DNA of 7,499 bases from Acidimicrobiia bacterium (lineage in GTDB: Bacteria > Actinomycetota > Acidimicrobiia > IMCC26256): assembly GCA_023262065.1 (NCBI GenBank), contig JALRDW010000207.1:1-7499 (forward strand), read 5' to 3'. Positions 1-6,618 of this stretch are shown in pieces (within the stretch, counting starts at the first letter, position 1; each line of letters starts with the position of its first letter). The notes beneath the pieces are model-generated. The model worked only from the letters and a program-made list of their open reading frames with translations, was not told the origin of the DNA and made no database searches. The position numbers and the translations under genes are program-made.

Positions 1-1
1 C

Positions 2-235
<234 letters not shown>

Positions 236-268
236 CGCACGACCCGACCACGACCGCACACCACACGC

Positions 269-273
269 AGGAG
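269..273 (+). promoter_or_regulatory. Ribosome binding site of ilvE
   Basis: AGGAG lies 9 nt upstream of the ATG at 283. It supports this start for ilvE inside the 47-nt gap after leuB. No convincing promoter is seen in that gap, so ilvE is probably read from the upstream transcript. Confidence 0.65.
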
Positions 274-282
274 CCAGCAGCG

Positions 283-1215
283 ATGCCGATCGAAGCGACG
301 AGGAAGATCTGGATGGACGGGGAGTTCGTCGACTGGGACGACGCGCGGATCCACGTCCTGTCGCACACGCTCCACTACGGCTCGGGCGTGTTCGAGGGCA
401 TCCGGGCGTACCCGACCGATCGCGGCCCGGCCGTGTTCCGCCTGCGGGACCACATGCGCCGCCTCTACCAGTCGGCCCACCTGCTCATGATGGACCCGCC
501 GTTCTCGGTCGATGAGCTGTGCGAGGCGACGAAGGAGACGATCCGGGTCAACGAGATCGAGTCCTGCTACATCCGTCCGCTCATCTACCTCGGGTACGGC
601 GAGATGGGGCTCAACCCGCTGCCCTGCCCGCACAACATCGCGATCGCGGTGTGGCCGTGGGGCTCCTACCTCGGCGAGGAGGGACTCCGGCGCGGCGTGC
701 GCACGAAAGTGTCCTCGTGGCGGCGCATGGAGCCGAACGTCATGCCCGTCGCGGCCAAGGGCACGGGCATCTACGTGAACTCCTCGTTGGCCAAGGTCGA
801 GGCGCTCAAGGGTGGCTACGACGAGGCGATCCTGCTCAACACCCACGGCCACGTCGCGGAGTGCACGGGGGAGAACCTCTTCATCGTGCGCGACGGCGTC
901 ATCATCACGCCGCCGACCTCATCGGGCGCCCTCGAGGGCCTCACGCGTCACAGCATCATGACGATCGCCCGGGACCTCGGGTACGAGGTGGTCGAGGCGA
1001 ACCTGCTGCGATCGGACCTGTACCTCGCCGACGAGGCGTTCCTCACCGGCACCGCGGCGGAGTTGGTGCCGCTGCGCTCGGTGGACGACCGCAACGTCGG
1101 ACCGCGCGGCGGTGACCCGGGCCCGATCGCACTCGAGCTGCAGGCCGCCTACTTCGAGGCCGTCCACGGCCGGAACCCGAAGTACGCCGACTGGTTGGAC
1201 TACGTCAATGACTGA
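283..1215 (+). CDS. ilvE: Branched-chain amino acid aminotransferase
   Basis: A 310-aa PLP enzyme of fold type IV that reversibly transfers the amino group between glutamate and the 2-oxoacids of valine, leucine and isoleucine in the cytosol. The N-terminus carries the HTLHYGSGVFEGIRAY motif (residues 28-43). Lys159 in MPVAAKG is the expected Schiff-base lysine. Tyr164 and Glu193 (in ECTGENLF, the Glu facing the pyridine nitrogen) are present, as is the GTAAE phosphate/substrate loop at 256-260. These positions coincide with the E. coli IlvE numbering. Length and motifs match the roughly 305-310-aa E. coli-type enzyme, not the roughly 365-aa form common in mycobacteria. The start is fixed by AGGAG at 269-273. 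The 3' end overlaps cimA by 8 nt, implying coupled translation. A D-amino-acid transaminase or aminodeoxychorismate lyase of the same fold is unlikely given the IlvE-specific motifs and neighbours. Confidence 0.95.
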   Translation: MPIEATRKIWMDGEFVDWDDARIHVLSHTLHYGSGVFEGIRAYPTDRGPAVFRLRDHMRRLYQSAHLLMMDPPFSVDELCEATKETIRVNEIESCYIRPLIYLGYGEMGLNPLPCPHNIAIAVWPWGSYLGEEGLRRGVRTKVSSWRRMEPNVMPVAAKGTGIYVNSSLAKVEALKGGYDEAILLNTHGHVAECTGENLFIVRDGVIITPPTSSGALEGLTRHSIMTIARDLGYEVVEANLLRSDLYLADEAFLTGTAAELVPLRSVDDRNVGPRGGDPGPIALELQAAYFEAVHGRNPKYADWLDYVND

Positions 1216-2809
1216 CCGGACCCCGAAGTACGTCGAGATCTACGACACGACGCTGCGGGACGGCAGCCAGCTCGAGGGGATCTCGCTCACGGTCGACGAC
1301 AAGCTCCGCATCGCCGAGCAGCTGGACCTGCTGGGCGTGCGGTACATCGAGGCGGGTTGGCCGGGCGCCAACCCGAAGGACGACGAGCTCTTCCAGCGGA
1401 TCCCGGGCGAGCTGACGCTCACCACCTCGACGCTCGTGGCCTTCGGGTCGACGCGGCGCGCCCGCGGGAAGGTCGACTCGGACGAGACCCTGGCCCACCT
1501 CCTGCGGTCCGGCGCGCCGGCCCTGTGCATCGTGGGCAAGTGCTGGGACTACCACGTGACCGAGACCCTCAACACGACCCTCGACGAGGGCGTTGCGATG
1601 GTCGGGGACAGCGTGCGGTTCCTCAAGGGCGAGGGCCGTGAGGTCCTCTTCGACGCCGAGCACTTCTTCGACGGGTACAAGCGGAACCCCGAGTACTCGC
1701 TGCGAGTGCTCGAGGCGGCGGCGACCGCCGGGGTCGACCGGCTGGTGCTCTGCGACACGAACGGCGGCTCGCTGCCCCACGAGGTCGAGCGCATCGTGGG
1801 CGAGGTGGTCGACTACTTCGGCGGCGACGTCGCCGTGGGCGTGCACCTGCACGACGACACCGGCTGCGGCGTGGCGAACGCGCTCGCCGGCGTCCGGGGC
1901 GGGGCCACGCAGGTCCAGGGCACCATCAACGGCTACGGCGAGCGCACCGGGAACTGCAACCTCACGACGATCATCCCGAACCTCACGATCAAGATGGGGG
2001 TCGAGACGATCCCGGCCGATCGGCTCGAGCTGCTGACGCCGGTGTCCCACCACATCGCCGAGCTCGTGAACATGGCGGTCAATCCCCAGGCGCCCTACGT
2101 CGGTACCTCGGCCTTCGCCCACAAGGCGGGCCTCCACGTGAGTGCGATCGCCCGCCGGCCCGACGCCTACGAGCACGTCGTGCCCGATTCGGTCGGCAAC
2201 GGGACCCGTTTCGTCGTCTCCGAGCTCGCGGGCAAGGCGACGGTGGCGCTGAAGGCCACCGAGCTCGGCCTCGACCTCGACGGTCCGACGGTGAACCAGG
2301 TCGTCGACACGCTGAAGCGACTCGAGCACGAGGGGTACCACTTCGAGGTGGCCGACGCCTCGCTCGAGCTGCTCATGCGGCGGGCGACCGGGTGGAGCCC
2401 GGACTGGTTCACCGTCGAGTCGTTCCGGGTCATCACCGACGATGTCCAGGGTGCCGACGGGATCGCCGGGGTCGCGACGGAGGCGACCATCAAGGTGCGC
2501 CTCGGGACCGAGCGCCTCATCGCGACCGCCGAGGGGAACGGTCCGGTGAACGCGCTCGACAACGCGCTGCGCTCCGCGATCGGCGCGCACTTCCCGGCGC
2601 TCGCCCAGATCCACCTCACCGACTACAAGGTCCGCGTCCTCGACACGGATCGCGGCACCGGTGCGATCACCCGTGTGCTGCTCGACACCGCCGACGGCGA
2701 GGGGTCCTGGACCACCATCGGGGTGAGTGAGAACATCATCGAGGCCTCGTGGCAGGCGTTGTCGGACTCGCTGACCTACGGCTTGCTCCGAGCCGAGGCC
2801 CGGGGGTAG
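1208..2809 (+). CDS. cimA: (R)-citramalate synthase
   Basis: A 533-aa member of the DRE-TIM metallolyase/LeuA family, with the length and domain order of CimA-type synthases. It condenses pyruvate and acetyl-CoA to (R)-citramalate, the first step of threonine-independent isoleucine synthesis. The TIM-barrel domain begins with YDTTLRDGSQ (residues 12-21). The HLHDDTGCGVAN motif (213-224) supplies the metal-binding histidines H213 and H215, and NGYGERTGNCNL (241-252) is the second family signature. SAFAHKAGLHVSAI (301-314) lies in the linker/subdomain region. From about residue 400 to 525 there is a LeuA-type C-terminal regulatory domain, so feedback control by isoleucine is likely (family knowledge). 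The ATG overlaps the end of ilvE (stop 1213-1215), and no strong Shine-Dalgarno sequence precedes it, so translational coupling is likely. A longer reading of the same frame begins inside ilvE and adds no conserved sequence. 2-isopropylmalate synthase is the main alternative; the N-terminal EIYDTTLRDGSQLEGISLT pattern favours CimA. Confidence 0.9.
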   Translation: MTDRTPKYVEIYDTTLRDGSQLEGISLTVDDKLRIAEQLDLLGVRYIEAGWPGANPKDDELFQRIPGELTLTTSTLVAFGSTRRARGKVDSDETLAHLLRSGAPALCIVGKCWDYHVTETLNTTLDEGVAMVGDSVRFLKGEGREVLFDAEHFFDGYKRNPEYSLRVLEAAATAGVDRLVLCDTNGGSLPHEVERIVGEVVDYFGGDVAVGVHLHDDTGCGVANALAGVRGGATQVQGTINGYGERTGNCNLTTIIPNLTIKMGVETIPADRLELLTPVSHHIAELVNMAVNPQAPYVGTSAFAHKAGLHVSAIARRPDAYEHVVPDSVGNGTRFVVSELAGKATVALKATELGLDLDGPTVNQVVDTLKRLEHEGYHFEVADASLELLMRRATGWSPDWFTVESFRVITDDVQGADGIAGVATEATIKVRLGTERLIATAEGNGPVNALDNALRSAIGAHFPALAQIHLTDYKVRVLDTDRGTGAITRVLLDTADGEGSWTTIGVSENIIEASWQALSDSLTYGLLRAEARG

Positions 2810-2819
2810 TCACTCCACC

Positions 2820-3356
2820 ATGCCGACCGATCCGTACGTCCCCGTCCTCGCCGACGACGAGCCGCGCAACGAGGCGAACCTCGCCCCGGGCGTGCACCTG
2901 CCCCCGGCCGAGCCCTGGCGGGCCGACCGGGTCGGCGAGGTCGGCGCCGAGGGGGAGTCGGGCGCGCTGCTCGGCAACACCGGACCGAACATCGGGTACG
3001 CGATGACGCTGGCGACCCGACGATCGGATCGGTTCGTCCTCGTGCCGGGCGAGCACCGGGCCGATGCGATCGCGGTCGTCGCCGAGATCGCCATGAAGCG
3101 CGCGGCCTCCTTCGGGCGGGCACCCACGGCGGTCGATGTCGACCTCGCGGTCGGCTACCTCGGACTCGAGGGCGACGCGCCGGAGGTCCTCGCGTGGCGT
3201 CCGGCCCTGCTCCACGGTGCGGGCCACCACTGGCTCGAACGTCGGCGTGCGGTCGGGGCCGTGCCCGAGGCGATCCTCCATCGCACCCGGGCCGAGGCCG
3301 CGGCGGCCACAGCCGAGGTGCGGGCCGCACTCGCGGCGGCCCACGCCGGGCACTGA
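2820..3356 (+). CDS. Unrecognised 178-aa soluble protein in the biosynthetic operon
   Basis: I do not recognise a family. The N-terminal 50 residues are rich in Pro, Asp and Glu and probably extended. A compact-looking stretch follows: LGNTGPNIGYAMTLATR (51-67), a short strand FVLVPGEH (72-79), a likely helix 81-98, GRAPTAVDVDLAVGYLG (99-115) and a His/Trp-containing segment (LLHGAGHHWLE, 130-140). The C-terminus (156-176) is an Ala/Arg/Glu-rich helix. No signal peptide or membrane segment is visible. Coding is supported by its fit between two genes: the ATG lies 10 nt after the cimA stop, and its own stop supplies part of the ribosome binding site of the next gene. Codon use matches the neighbours. 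The ribosome binding site is weak (a G run at 2802-2806). Its operon position suggests a role alongside branched-chain or acyl-CoA metabolism, but nothing in the sequence shows a catalytic motif. Confidence 0.75.
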   Translation: MPTDPYVPVLADDEPRNEANLAPGVHLPPAEPWRADRVGEVGAEGESGALLGNTGPNIGYAMTLATRRSDRFVLVPGEHRADAIAVVAEIAMKRAASFGRAPTAVDVDLAVGYLGLEGDAPEVLAWRPALLHGAGHHWLERRRAVGAVPEAILHRTRAEAAAATAEVRAALAAAHAGH

Positions 3357-3359
3357 GGA
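3354..3359 (+). promoter_or_regulatory. Ribosome binding site deciding the GTG start of the acyl-CoA dehydrogenase
   Basis: TGAGGA overlaps the stop codon (TGA 3354-3356) of the preceding gene and ends 8 nt before the GTG at 3368. It supports the GTG start over an in-frame ATG at 3194, which would overlap the previous gene by about 160 nt and add a low-complexity extension. Confidence 0.6.
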
Positions 3360-3367
3360 CGCCGGCG

Positions 3368-4519
3368 GTGGGCGCGTTCGAGCTGCCGGAGGAGTACGAG
3401 GCACTGCGCACCGCCGTGCGCCGCCTCGCCGAGACCTCCATCGCCCCCCACGCCGCTGCGGCCGACGAGCGGTCCGAGTTCCCGTGGGCCTCGTTCGGGG
3501 CATGGCGGGACTCGGGGCTCGTCCGGTCCATCTACCCGGCGGACCTCGGCGGGGACGGCGGCGACACGCTCACCTACGCGATCGTGGTCGAGGAGACCGC
3601 CCGGGTGTGCGGGGCGTCGTCCCTCTTCGTGCTCATCTCGCGCTTCGGCGTCTCGCCCATCGTGCGTCACGGCAGCGACGAGCTGCGGCGGCGCATCGTG
3701 CCTCGGGTCGCCTCGGGCGAGTGGCAGGCCTCGTACTGCCTCTCCGAGCCGCACGCCGGCAGCGACGTCGCCTCGATGTCCACCCGCGCCGTGCGCGACG
3801 GGGACCACTACGTGCTCAACGGCCGGAAGTGCTGGATCACGAACGCCGGGATCTCCGACGTCTACACCGTGTTCGCCCGCACCGCGCCGGATGCGGGCAC
3901 TCGGGGCATCAGCGCCTTCGTGGTCGAGCGGGACACTCCCGGCTTCTCCATCGGCAAGCTCGAGCACAAGATGGGCATGAAGGGTTCGCCGACCGGCGAA
4001 CTCCTCTTCGACGACTGCACGGTGCCCGCGGCGAACCTCATCGGGGAGGAGGGCCAGGGTTTCGCCTACGCGATGCGCGCGCTCGACACCTCGCGCCCGG
4101 TCGTCGGGGCCCAGGCGGTCGGCCTCGCCCAGGGCGCGCTCGACGTGGCCACCCGCTACGCGACCGAGCGGCAGCAGTTCGGGCGGCCCATCGCCGAGTT
4201 CCAGGGGCTGGCGTTCCTGCTCGCGGACATGGCCACCCGCGTCGAGGCCGCCCGCACGCTCGTGTACCGCGCCTGCTCGATGGTCGACTCGGGTGCGCCC
4301 GGCTCCTCGAAGGTCTCCGCCATGGCCAAGCTCTTCGCCACGGACGTCGCGATGGAGGTGACCACCGACGCCGTGCAGGTCCTCGGCGGCGCCGGGTACA
4401 CCACGGACTTCCCGGTCGAGCGCATGATGCGCGACGCCAAGGTGACCCAGATCTACGAGGGCACCAACCAGGTCCAGCGCGTCGTGATCTCGCGGCGTCT
4501 CCTCGAGGAGGTCCGATGA
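3368..4519 (+). CDS. Acyl-CoA dehydrogenase (FAD-dependent)
   Basis: A 383-aa flavoenzyme with the full-length layout of soluble acyl-CoA dehydrogenases, which introduce an alpha,beta double bond into acyl-CoA and pass electrons to electron-transfer flavoprotein. The N-terminal helical domain (about 1-118) is followed by the FAD/substrate motif CLSEPHAGSD (124-133). The beta domain contains the WITNAG segment (156-161) and KMGMKGSPTGELLFDD (201-216). The C-terminal helical domain has ERQQFGRPI (267-275), QVLGGAGYTTDFPVERMMRD (337-356) and QIYEGTNQVQR (361-371). Glu364 is in the position of the catalytic base of the short/medium-chain and short-branched enzymes (not the isovaleryl-type position). 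The start is GTG, supported by TGAGGA at 3354-3359. The 3' end overlaps gltX by 4 nt. Substrate cannot be read from the sequence; a branched short-chain acyl-CoA would suit the neighbouring branched-chain genes, but this is inference. Confidence 0.93.
   Translation: MGAFELPEEYEALRTAVRRLAETSIAPHAAAADERSEFPWASFGAWRDSGLVRSIYPADLGGDGGDTLTYAIVVEETARVCGASSLFVLISRFGVSPIVRHGSDELRRRIVPRVASGEWQASYCLSEPHAGSDVASMSTRAVRDGDHYVLNGRKCWITNAGISDVYTVFARTAPDAGTRGISAFVVERDTPGFSIGKLEHKMGMKGSPTGELLFDDCTVPAANLIGEEGQGFAYAMRALDTSRPVVGAQAVGLAQGALDVATRYATERQQFGRPIAEFQGLAFLLADMATRVEAARTLVYRACSMVDSGAPGSSKVSAMAKLFATDVAMEVTTDAVQVLGGAGYTTDFPVERMMRDAKVTQIYEGTNQVQRVVISRRLLEEVR
4506..4511 (+). promoter_or_regulatory. Ribosome binding site of gltX, inside the previous gene
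   Basis: AGGAGG is a perfect Shine-Dalgarno core embedded in the last codons of the acyl-CoA dehydrogenase. It lies only 4 nt from the gltX ATG at 4516. With the ATGA stop/start overlap (4516-4519), it indicates coupled but independently efficient initiation. Confidence 0.65.
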
Positions 4520-5943
4520 CCGGATCGGCGGTCCGAGTCCGGTTCTCGCCCGCGCCCACCGGATTCCTCCACGTGGGTGGCGCGCGCACCGCGCTCTTCA
4601 ACTTCCTCTACGCGCGTCACGTCGGGGGTACCTACATCCTGCGGATCGAGGACACCGACGTCGCCCGGTCCCGCACCGAGTGGGTGGACGGCATCCAGGA
4701 CACCCTCCACTGGCTGGGGCTGGCCTGGGACGAGGGTCCGTTCCTCCAGAGCGACCGGTTCGACCGCTACCTGGCCGCCGCCGCCCGGATGCACGAGGCC
4801 GGGCTGGCCTACGAGTGCTACTGCACCGAGGACGAGGTGAAGGCGCGCAACGACGCGGCCCTCGCCGCCGGACGCACCCCCGGGTACGACGGCCGCTGCC
4901 GCGACCTGACCGAGGCCGAGCGGTCGGAGCGTCGGGACGAGGGACGACCGGTGTCGCTCCGGTTCCGCACCCCGACGACCGGGGTGAGCGAGTTCGACGA
5001 CGTCGTGCGTGGCGCGGTGGCGGTCGAGTGGTCGACGATCCCGGACTTCATCATCGTGCGGGCCAACGGCACGCCGATCTTCTTCCTCGCCAACGCGGTC
5101 GACGACCTCGAGATGGGCATCACCCACGTGATCCGGGGTGAGGACCTGCTCGACTCGACCCACCGGGTCCTCGCCCTCCGGCGGGCCATGGGCGACGACA
5201 CCGTCCCCACCTACGCCCACCTCCCGCTCATCGTGGGCGCCGACCGGGCCAAGCTCTCGAAGCGGCACGGCGCGGTCTCCCTCGAGGACTTCCGGGACCA
5301 GGGGTTCCTGCCCGAGGCGCTGCTCAACTACCTCGCGCTGCTCGGCTGGGCACCCGAGGACGGCGCGGAGGTGCTCTCGGCGGCCGAACTCGCGGCGGCC
5401 TTCGACCTCGACCGGGTGACGCACTCGGCCGCCTTCTTCGACCACCAGAAGCTCGAGTGGATCAACGGTGAGTGGATCCGTCGACTCCCGCTGGCCGAGC
5501 TCGTCGAGCGGGTCCGCCCCCACGCCGAGGCCCGGTACGGACCGGGCCTCGACGAGGACCGGCTGGTCGGGGCGGTCCGGATCGGACAGGAGCGCGCCAC
5601 CACCCTGGTCCAACTCGCCGATCAGATGGACTTCCTGTTCGTCGACGCGGCCGCGTTCGCGATCGCGCCGGAGTCCTGGGACCGGGTCGCCGGCACCGAG
5701 TCACTCGCCGCCATCCTCGACACCGTCGACGCGCACCTCGGCGACTGCGAGTGGACGGTGGAGGCGATCGACCTGCGACCCGCCCTCGAGCCGCTCGGCG
5801 TGAAGCCGCGCAAGGCGCTCCCTGCGGTCTACGCCGCGATCGAGGGTCGCCACGCCGGGTTGCCGCTCTTCGACTCGATCCACCTGCTGGGCCGCGACGA
5901 GGCCCGGCGGCGGATCGCCGCAGCCCGGGCCCGCCTCGGATGA
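4516..5943 (+). CDS. gltX: Glutamyl-tRNA synthetase
   Basis: A 475-aa class I aminoacyl-tRNA synthetase that charges tRNA-Glu with glutamate in the cytosol. The Rossmann catalytic domain opens with RFSPAPTGFLHVGGARTA; HVGG (19-22) is the HIGH motif. RIEDTD (43-48) and the second signature KLSKRHG (246-252, KMSKS equivalent) are intact. Cys101, Cys103 and Cys128 form a CYC...C arrangement like the zinc site of E. coli-type GluRS. From about residue 320 the protein continues into the all-helical anticodon-binding domain, including VRIGQERATTL (354-364) and LGVKPRKALPAVYAAIEG (427-444). Length and order are normal. HVGG and the family-specific RGEDLLDSTHR (207-217) favour GluRS over GlnRS. The first gene downstream is a tRNA-Gln, followed by a tRNA-Glu, so the enzyme may be non-discriminating (see findings). 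The start is set by AGGAGG at 4506-4511. Confidence 0.96.
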   Translation: MTGSAVRVRFSPAPTGFLHVGGARTALFNFLYARHVGGTYILRIEDTDVARSRTEWVDGIQDTLHWLGLAWDEGPFLQSDRFDRYLAAAARMHEAGLAYECYCTEDEVKARNDAALAAGRTPGYDGRCRDLTEAERSERRDEGRPVSLRFRTPTTGVSEFDDVVRGAVAVEWSTIPDFIIVRANGTPIFFLANAVDDLEMGITHVIRGEDLLDSTHRVLALRRAMGDDTVPTYAHLPLIVGADRAKLSKRHGAVSLEDFRDQGFLPEALLNYLALLGWAPEDGAEVLSAAELAAAFDLDRVTHSAAFFDHQKLEWINGEWIRRLPLAELVERVRPHAEARYGPGLDEDRLVGAVRIGQERATTLVQLADQMDFLFVDAAAFAIAPESWDRVAGTESLAAILDTVDAHLGDCEWTVEAIDLRPALEPLGVKPRKALPAVYAAIEGRHAGLPLFDSIHLLGRDEARRRIAAARARLG

Positions 5944-5981
5944 CCGGCGTCCCGGCTGGCACCGCGACCGGGTGCGCGGGC

Positions 5982-5987
5982 TAGAGT
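5982..5987 (+). promoter_or_regulatory. Putative -10 element of the tRNA-Gln/tRNA-Glu unit
   Basis: TAGAGT matches the TANNNT consensus of actinobacterial housekeeping promoters. It lies 11 nt upstream of the mature 5' end of tRNA-Gln, which would leave a leader of about 4-6 nt. A -35 is poor: CTGGCA at 5956-5961 would need a 20-nt spacer. The tRNAs could also be read through from gltX, as no terminator is visible after its stop. Confidence 0.5.
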
Positions 5988-5998
5988 CCACACTCCTT

Positions 5999-6070
5999 TC
6001 GGGGGTGGTGTAATCGGCAACACAACTGGTTCTGGTCCAGTTATTGGGGGTTCGAGTCCTCCCCCCCGAG
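5999..6070 (+). tRNA. tRNA-Gln (anticodon CUG)
   Basis: A complete cloverleaf can be folded. The 7-bp acceptor (5999-6005 with 6063-6069) is fully Watson-Crick. The D-arm has stem GTGT/ACAC. The anticodon stem ACTGG/CCAGT (6025-6029 with 6037-6041) encloses TTCTGGT, with CTG at 6032-6034. A 4-nt variable loop is followed by the T-arm GGGGG/CCTCC (one G-U) with loop TTCGAGT. The first pair is U-A and the discriminator is G (6070), both typical of bacterial tRNA-Gln. The 3' CCA is not encoded and would be added by the nucleotidyltransferase. It reads CAG codons, the main Gln codon in such a GC-rich genome. Confidence 0.95.
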
Positions 6071-6104
6071 CGGGTCGCCGGCGACGCCAGGTGACCTTCA
6101 CATA

Positions 6105-6121
6105 GGTCCGTCTCGCGGACC
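6105..6121 (+). other. Hairpin in the spacer between the two tRNA genes
   Basis: GGTCCG (6105-6110) and CGGACC (6116-6121) form a perfect 6-bp stem around TCTCG. In the same 61-nt spacer, 6074-6085 is a perfect 12-bp palindrome (GTCGCCGGCGAC). There is no T-tract, so these look more like processing or spacer structures in a dicistronic tRNA precursor than a terminator. Function is unproven. Confidence 0.4.
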
Positions 6122-6131
6122 GCACAGCGTT

Positions 6132-6207
6132 GGCCCCGTCGTCTAGCGGCCCAGGACGCCGCCCTCTCAAGGCGGAAACGGCAGTTCGAATCTGCTCGGG
6201 GCTGCCA
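6132..6207 (+). tRNA. tRNA-Glu (anticodon CUC), CCA encoded
   Basis: The cloverleaf is complete. The acceptor GGCCCCG (6132-6138) pairs with CGGGGCT (6197-6203), with a G-U first pair. The D-stem is GTCT/GGAC, closed by one U-G. The anticodon stem CCGCC/GGCGG (6159-6163 with 6171-6175) holds loop CTCTCAA with CTC at 6166-6168. The T-arm is GGCAG/CTGCT with loop TTCGAAT. The discriminator is G6204, followed by a genomic CCA at 6205-6207, unlike the upstream tRNA-Gln. It reads GAG. Its synthetase gene, gltX, ends less than 200 nt upstream. Confidence 0.96.
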
Positions 6208-6213
6208 TCGCAT

Positions 6214-6248
6214 ACGAGCCCGGATCGGTGAGCCCGAACCGGGCTCGT
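6214..6248 (+). terminator. Strong GC hairpin ending the tRNA transcript
   Basis: ACGAGCCCGG (6214-6223) pairs perfectly with CCGGGCTCGT (6239-6248). After an A-A mismatch the stem continues with TCGG/CCGA (6225-6228 with 6234-6237), leaving a 5-nt loop TGAGC. It begins 6 nt after the CCA of tRNA-Glu. No T-tract follows, so this is a U-less hairpin of the kind described for high-GC actinobacteria. It is symmetrical and could also stop transcripts from the minus strand. Termination is inferred from position and stability. Confidence 0.7.
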
Positions 6249-6350
6249 GCTGCGTCCGGGACCCCGCTCGGTGGGTCGAACATCCGGGCGATCCGACCGC
6301 GGAGCGTCACGCCATGGTGTGGCGCGAGTTGTCGGTGTGGTTCCGTGCGA

Positions 6351-6581
6351 TCAGAGCACGATGCGGGGCGCGCCGTCCGTGACGATCAGGTCGCATGGCT
6401 GGCCCATGAGATGCACCGGATCGCGCTGCGTCAGACCCCGCGCGCGCAGGGTCAAGAGCTCGCCGCGATGGGTCCCGCTCGTGATCGTGACATCGACCGA
6501 GATGAGGTCGTCCTCGATCGTGTCCGCGTCGACGATCAGACCCGAGTACGTGCCGTCGGGCAGTGGCGCTGCGGACTCCAT
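6351..6581 (-). CDS. Small acidic unrecognised protein (76 aa)
   Basis: The reading frame runs from an ATG (complement of 6579-6581) to a TGA (complement of 6351-6353). It is the only sensible protein in the stretch between the tRNA genes and HU. The sequence is acidic, with alternating hydrophobic strands: GTYSGLIVDADT (10-21), ISVDVTITSGTHRGELLTL (27-45) and GQPCDLIVTDGAPRIVL (60-76). This pattern suggests a small beta-barrel-like soluble domain. No signal peptide, membrane segment or catalytic motif is seen. The overlapping plus-strand frames give arginine-rich low-complexity products, supporting this strand. The ribosome binding site is weak (a GGA about 8 nt upstream). The gene is divergent from HU and convergent with the tRNA unit. 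Function unknown; the periodic hydrophobic pattern and GTHRGE turn make me think it is real. Confidence 0.6.
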   Translation of the reverse strand: MESAAPLPDGTYSGLIVDADTIEDDLISVDVTITSGTHRGELLTLRARGLTQRDPVHLMGQPCDLIVTDGAPRIVL

Positions 6582-6618
6582 ACCGACATCCGATCACGGT
6601 CGTTCGTGTCGTGTCGCA

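Noticed and set aside
236..282. Possible promoter or terminator between leuB and ilvE
   Set aside because: The 47-nt gap has no hairpin and no -10-like element. Only the ilvE ribosome binding site is visible.
1205..2614. A 469-codon minus-strand open frame opposite cimA
   Set aside because: It is a typical antisense shadow in GC-rich DNA: Arg/Val/Asp/Glu-rich, with no recognisable motif, lying exactly over a conserved enzyme on the other strand.
4453..5613. A 386-codon minus-strand open frame opposite gltX
   Set aside because: It has the low-complexity composition of an antisense shadow and covers a gene with intact class I synthetase motifs.
3136..5943. A 935-codon open frame that contains gltX
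   Set aside because: Only the part from 4516 is GluRS. Upstream the frame is Arg/Pro/Gly-rich shadow sequence over the acyl-CoA dehydrogenase, and the AGGAGG at 4506-4511 sets the real start.
6310..6324. CGCCA/TGGCG hairpin downstream of the 76-aa minus-strand gene
   Set aside because: It is only a 5-bp stem with mismatches outside and no T-tract, which is common by chance here. I do not call it a terminator.
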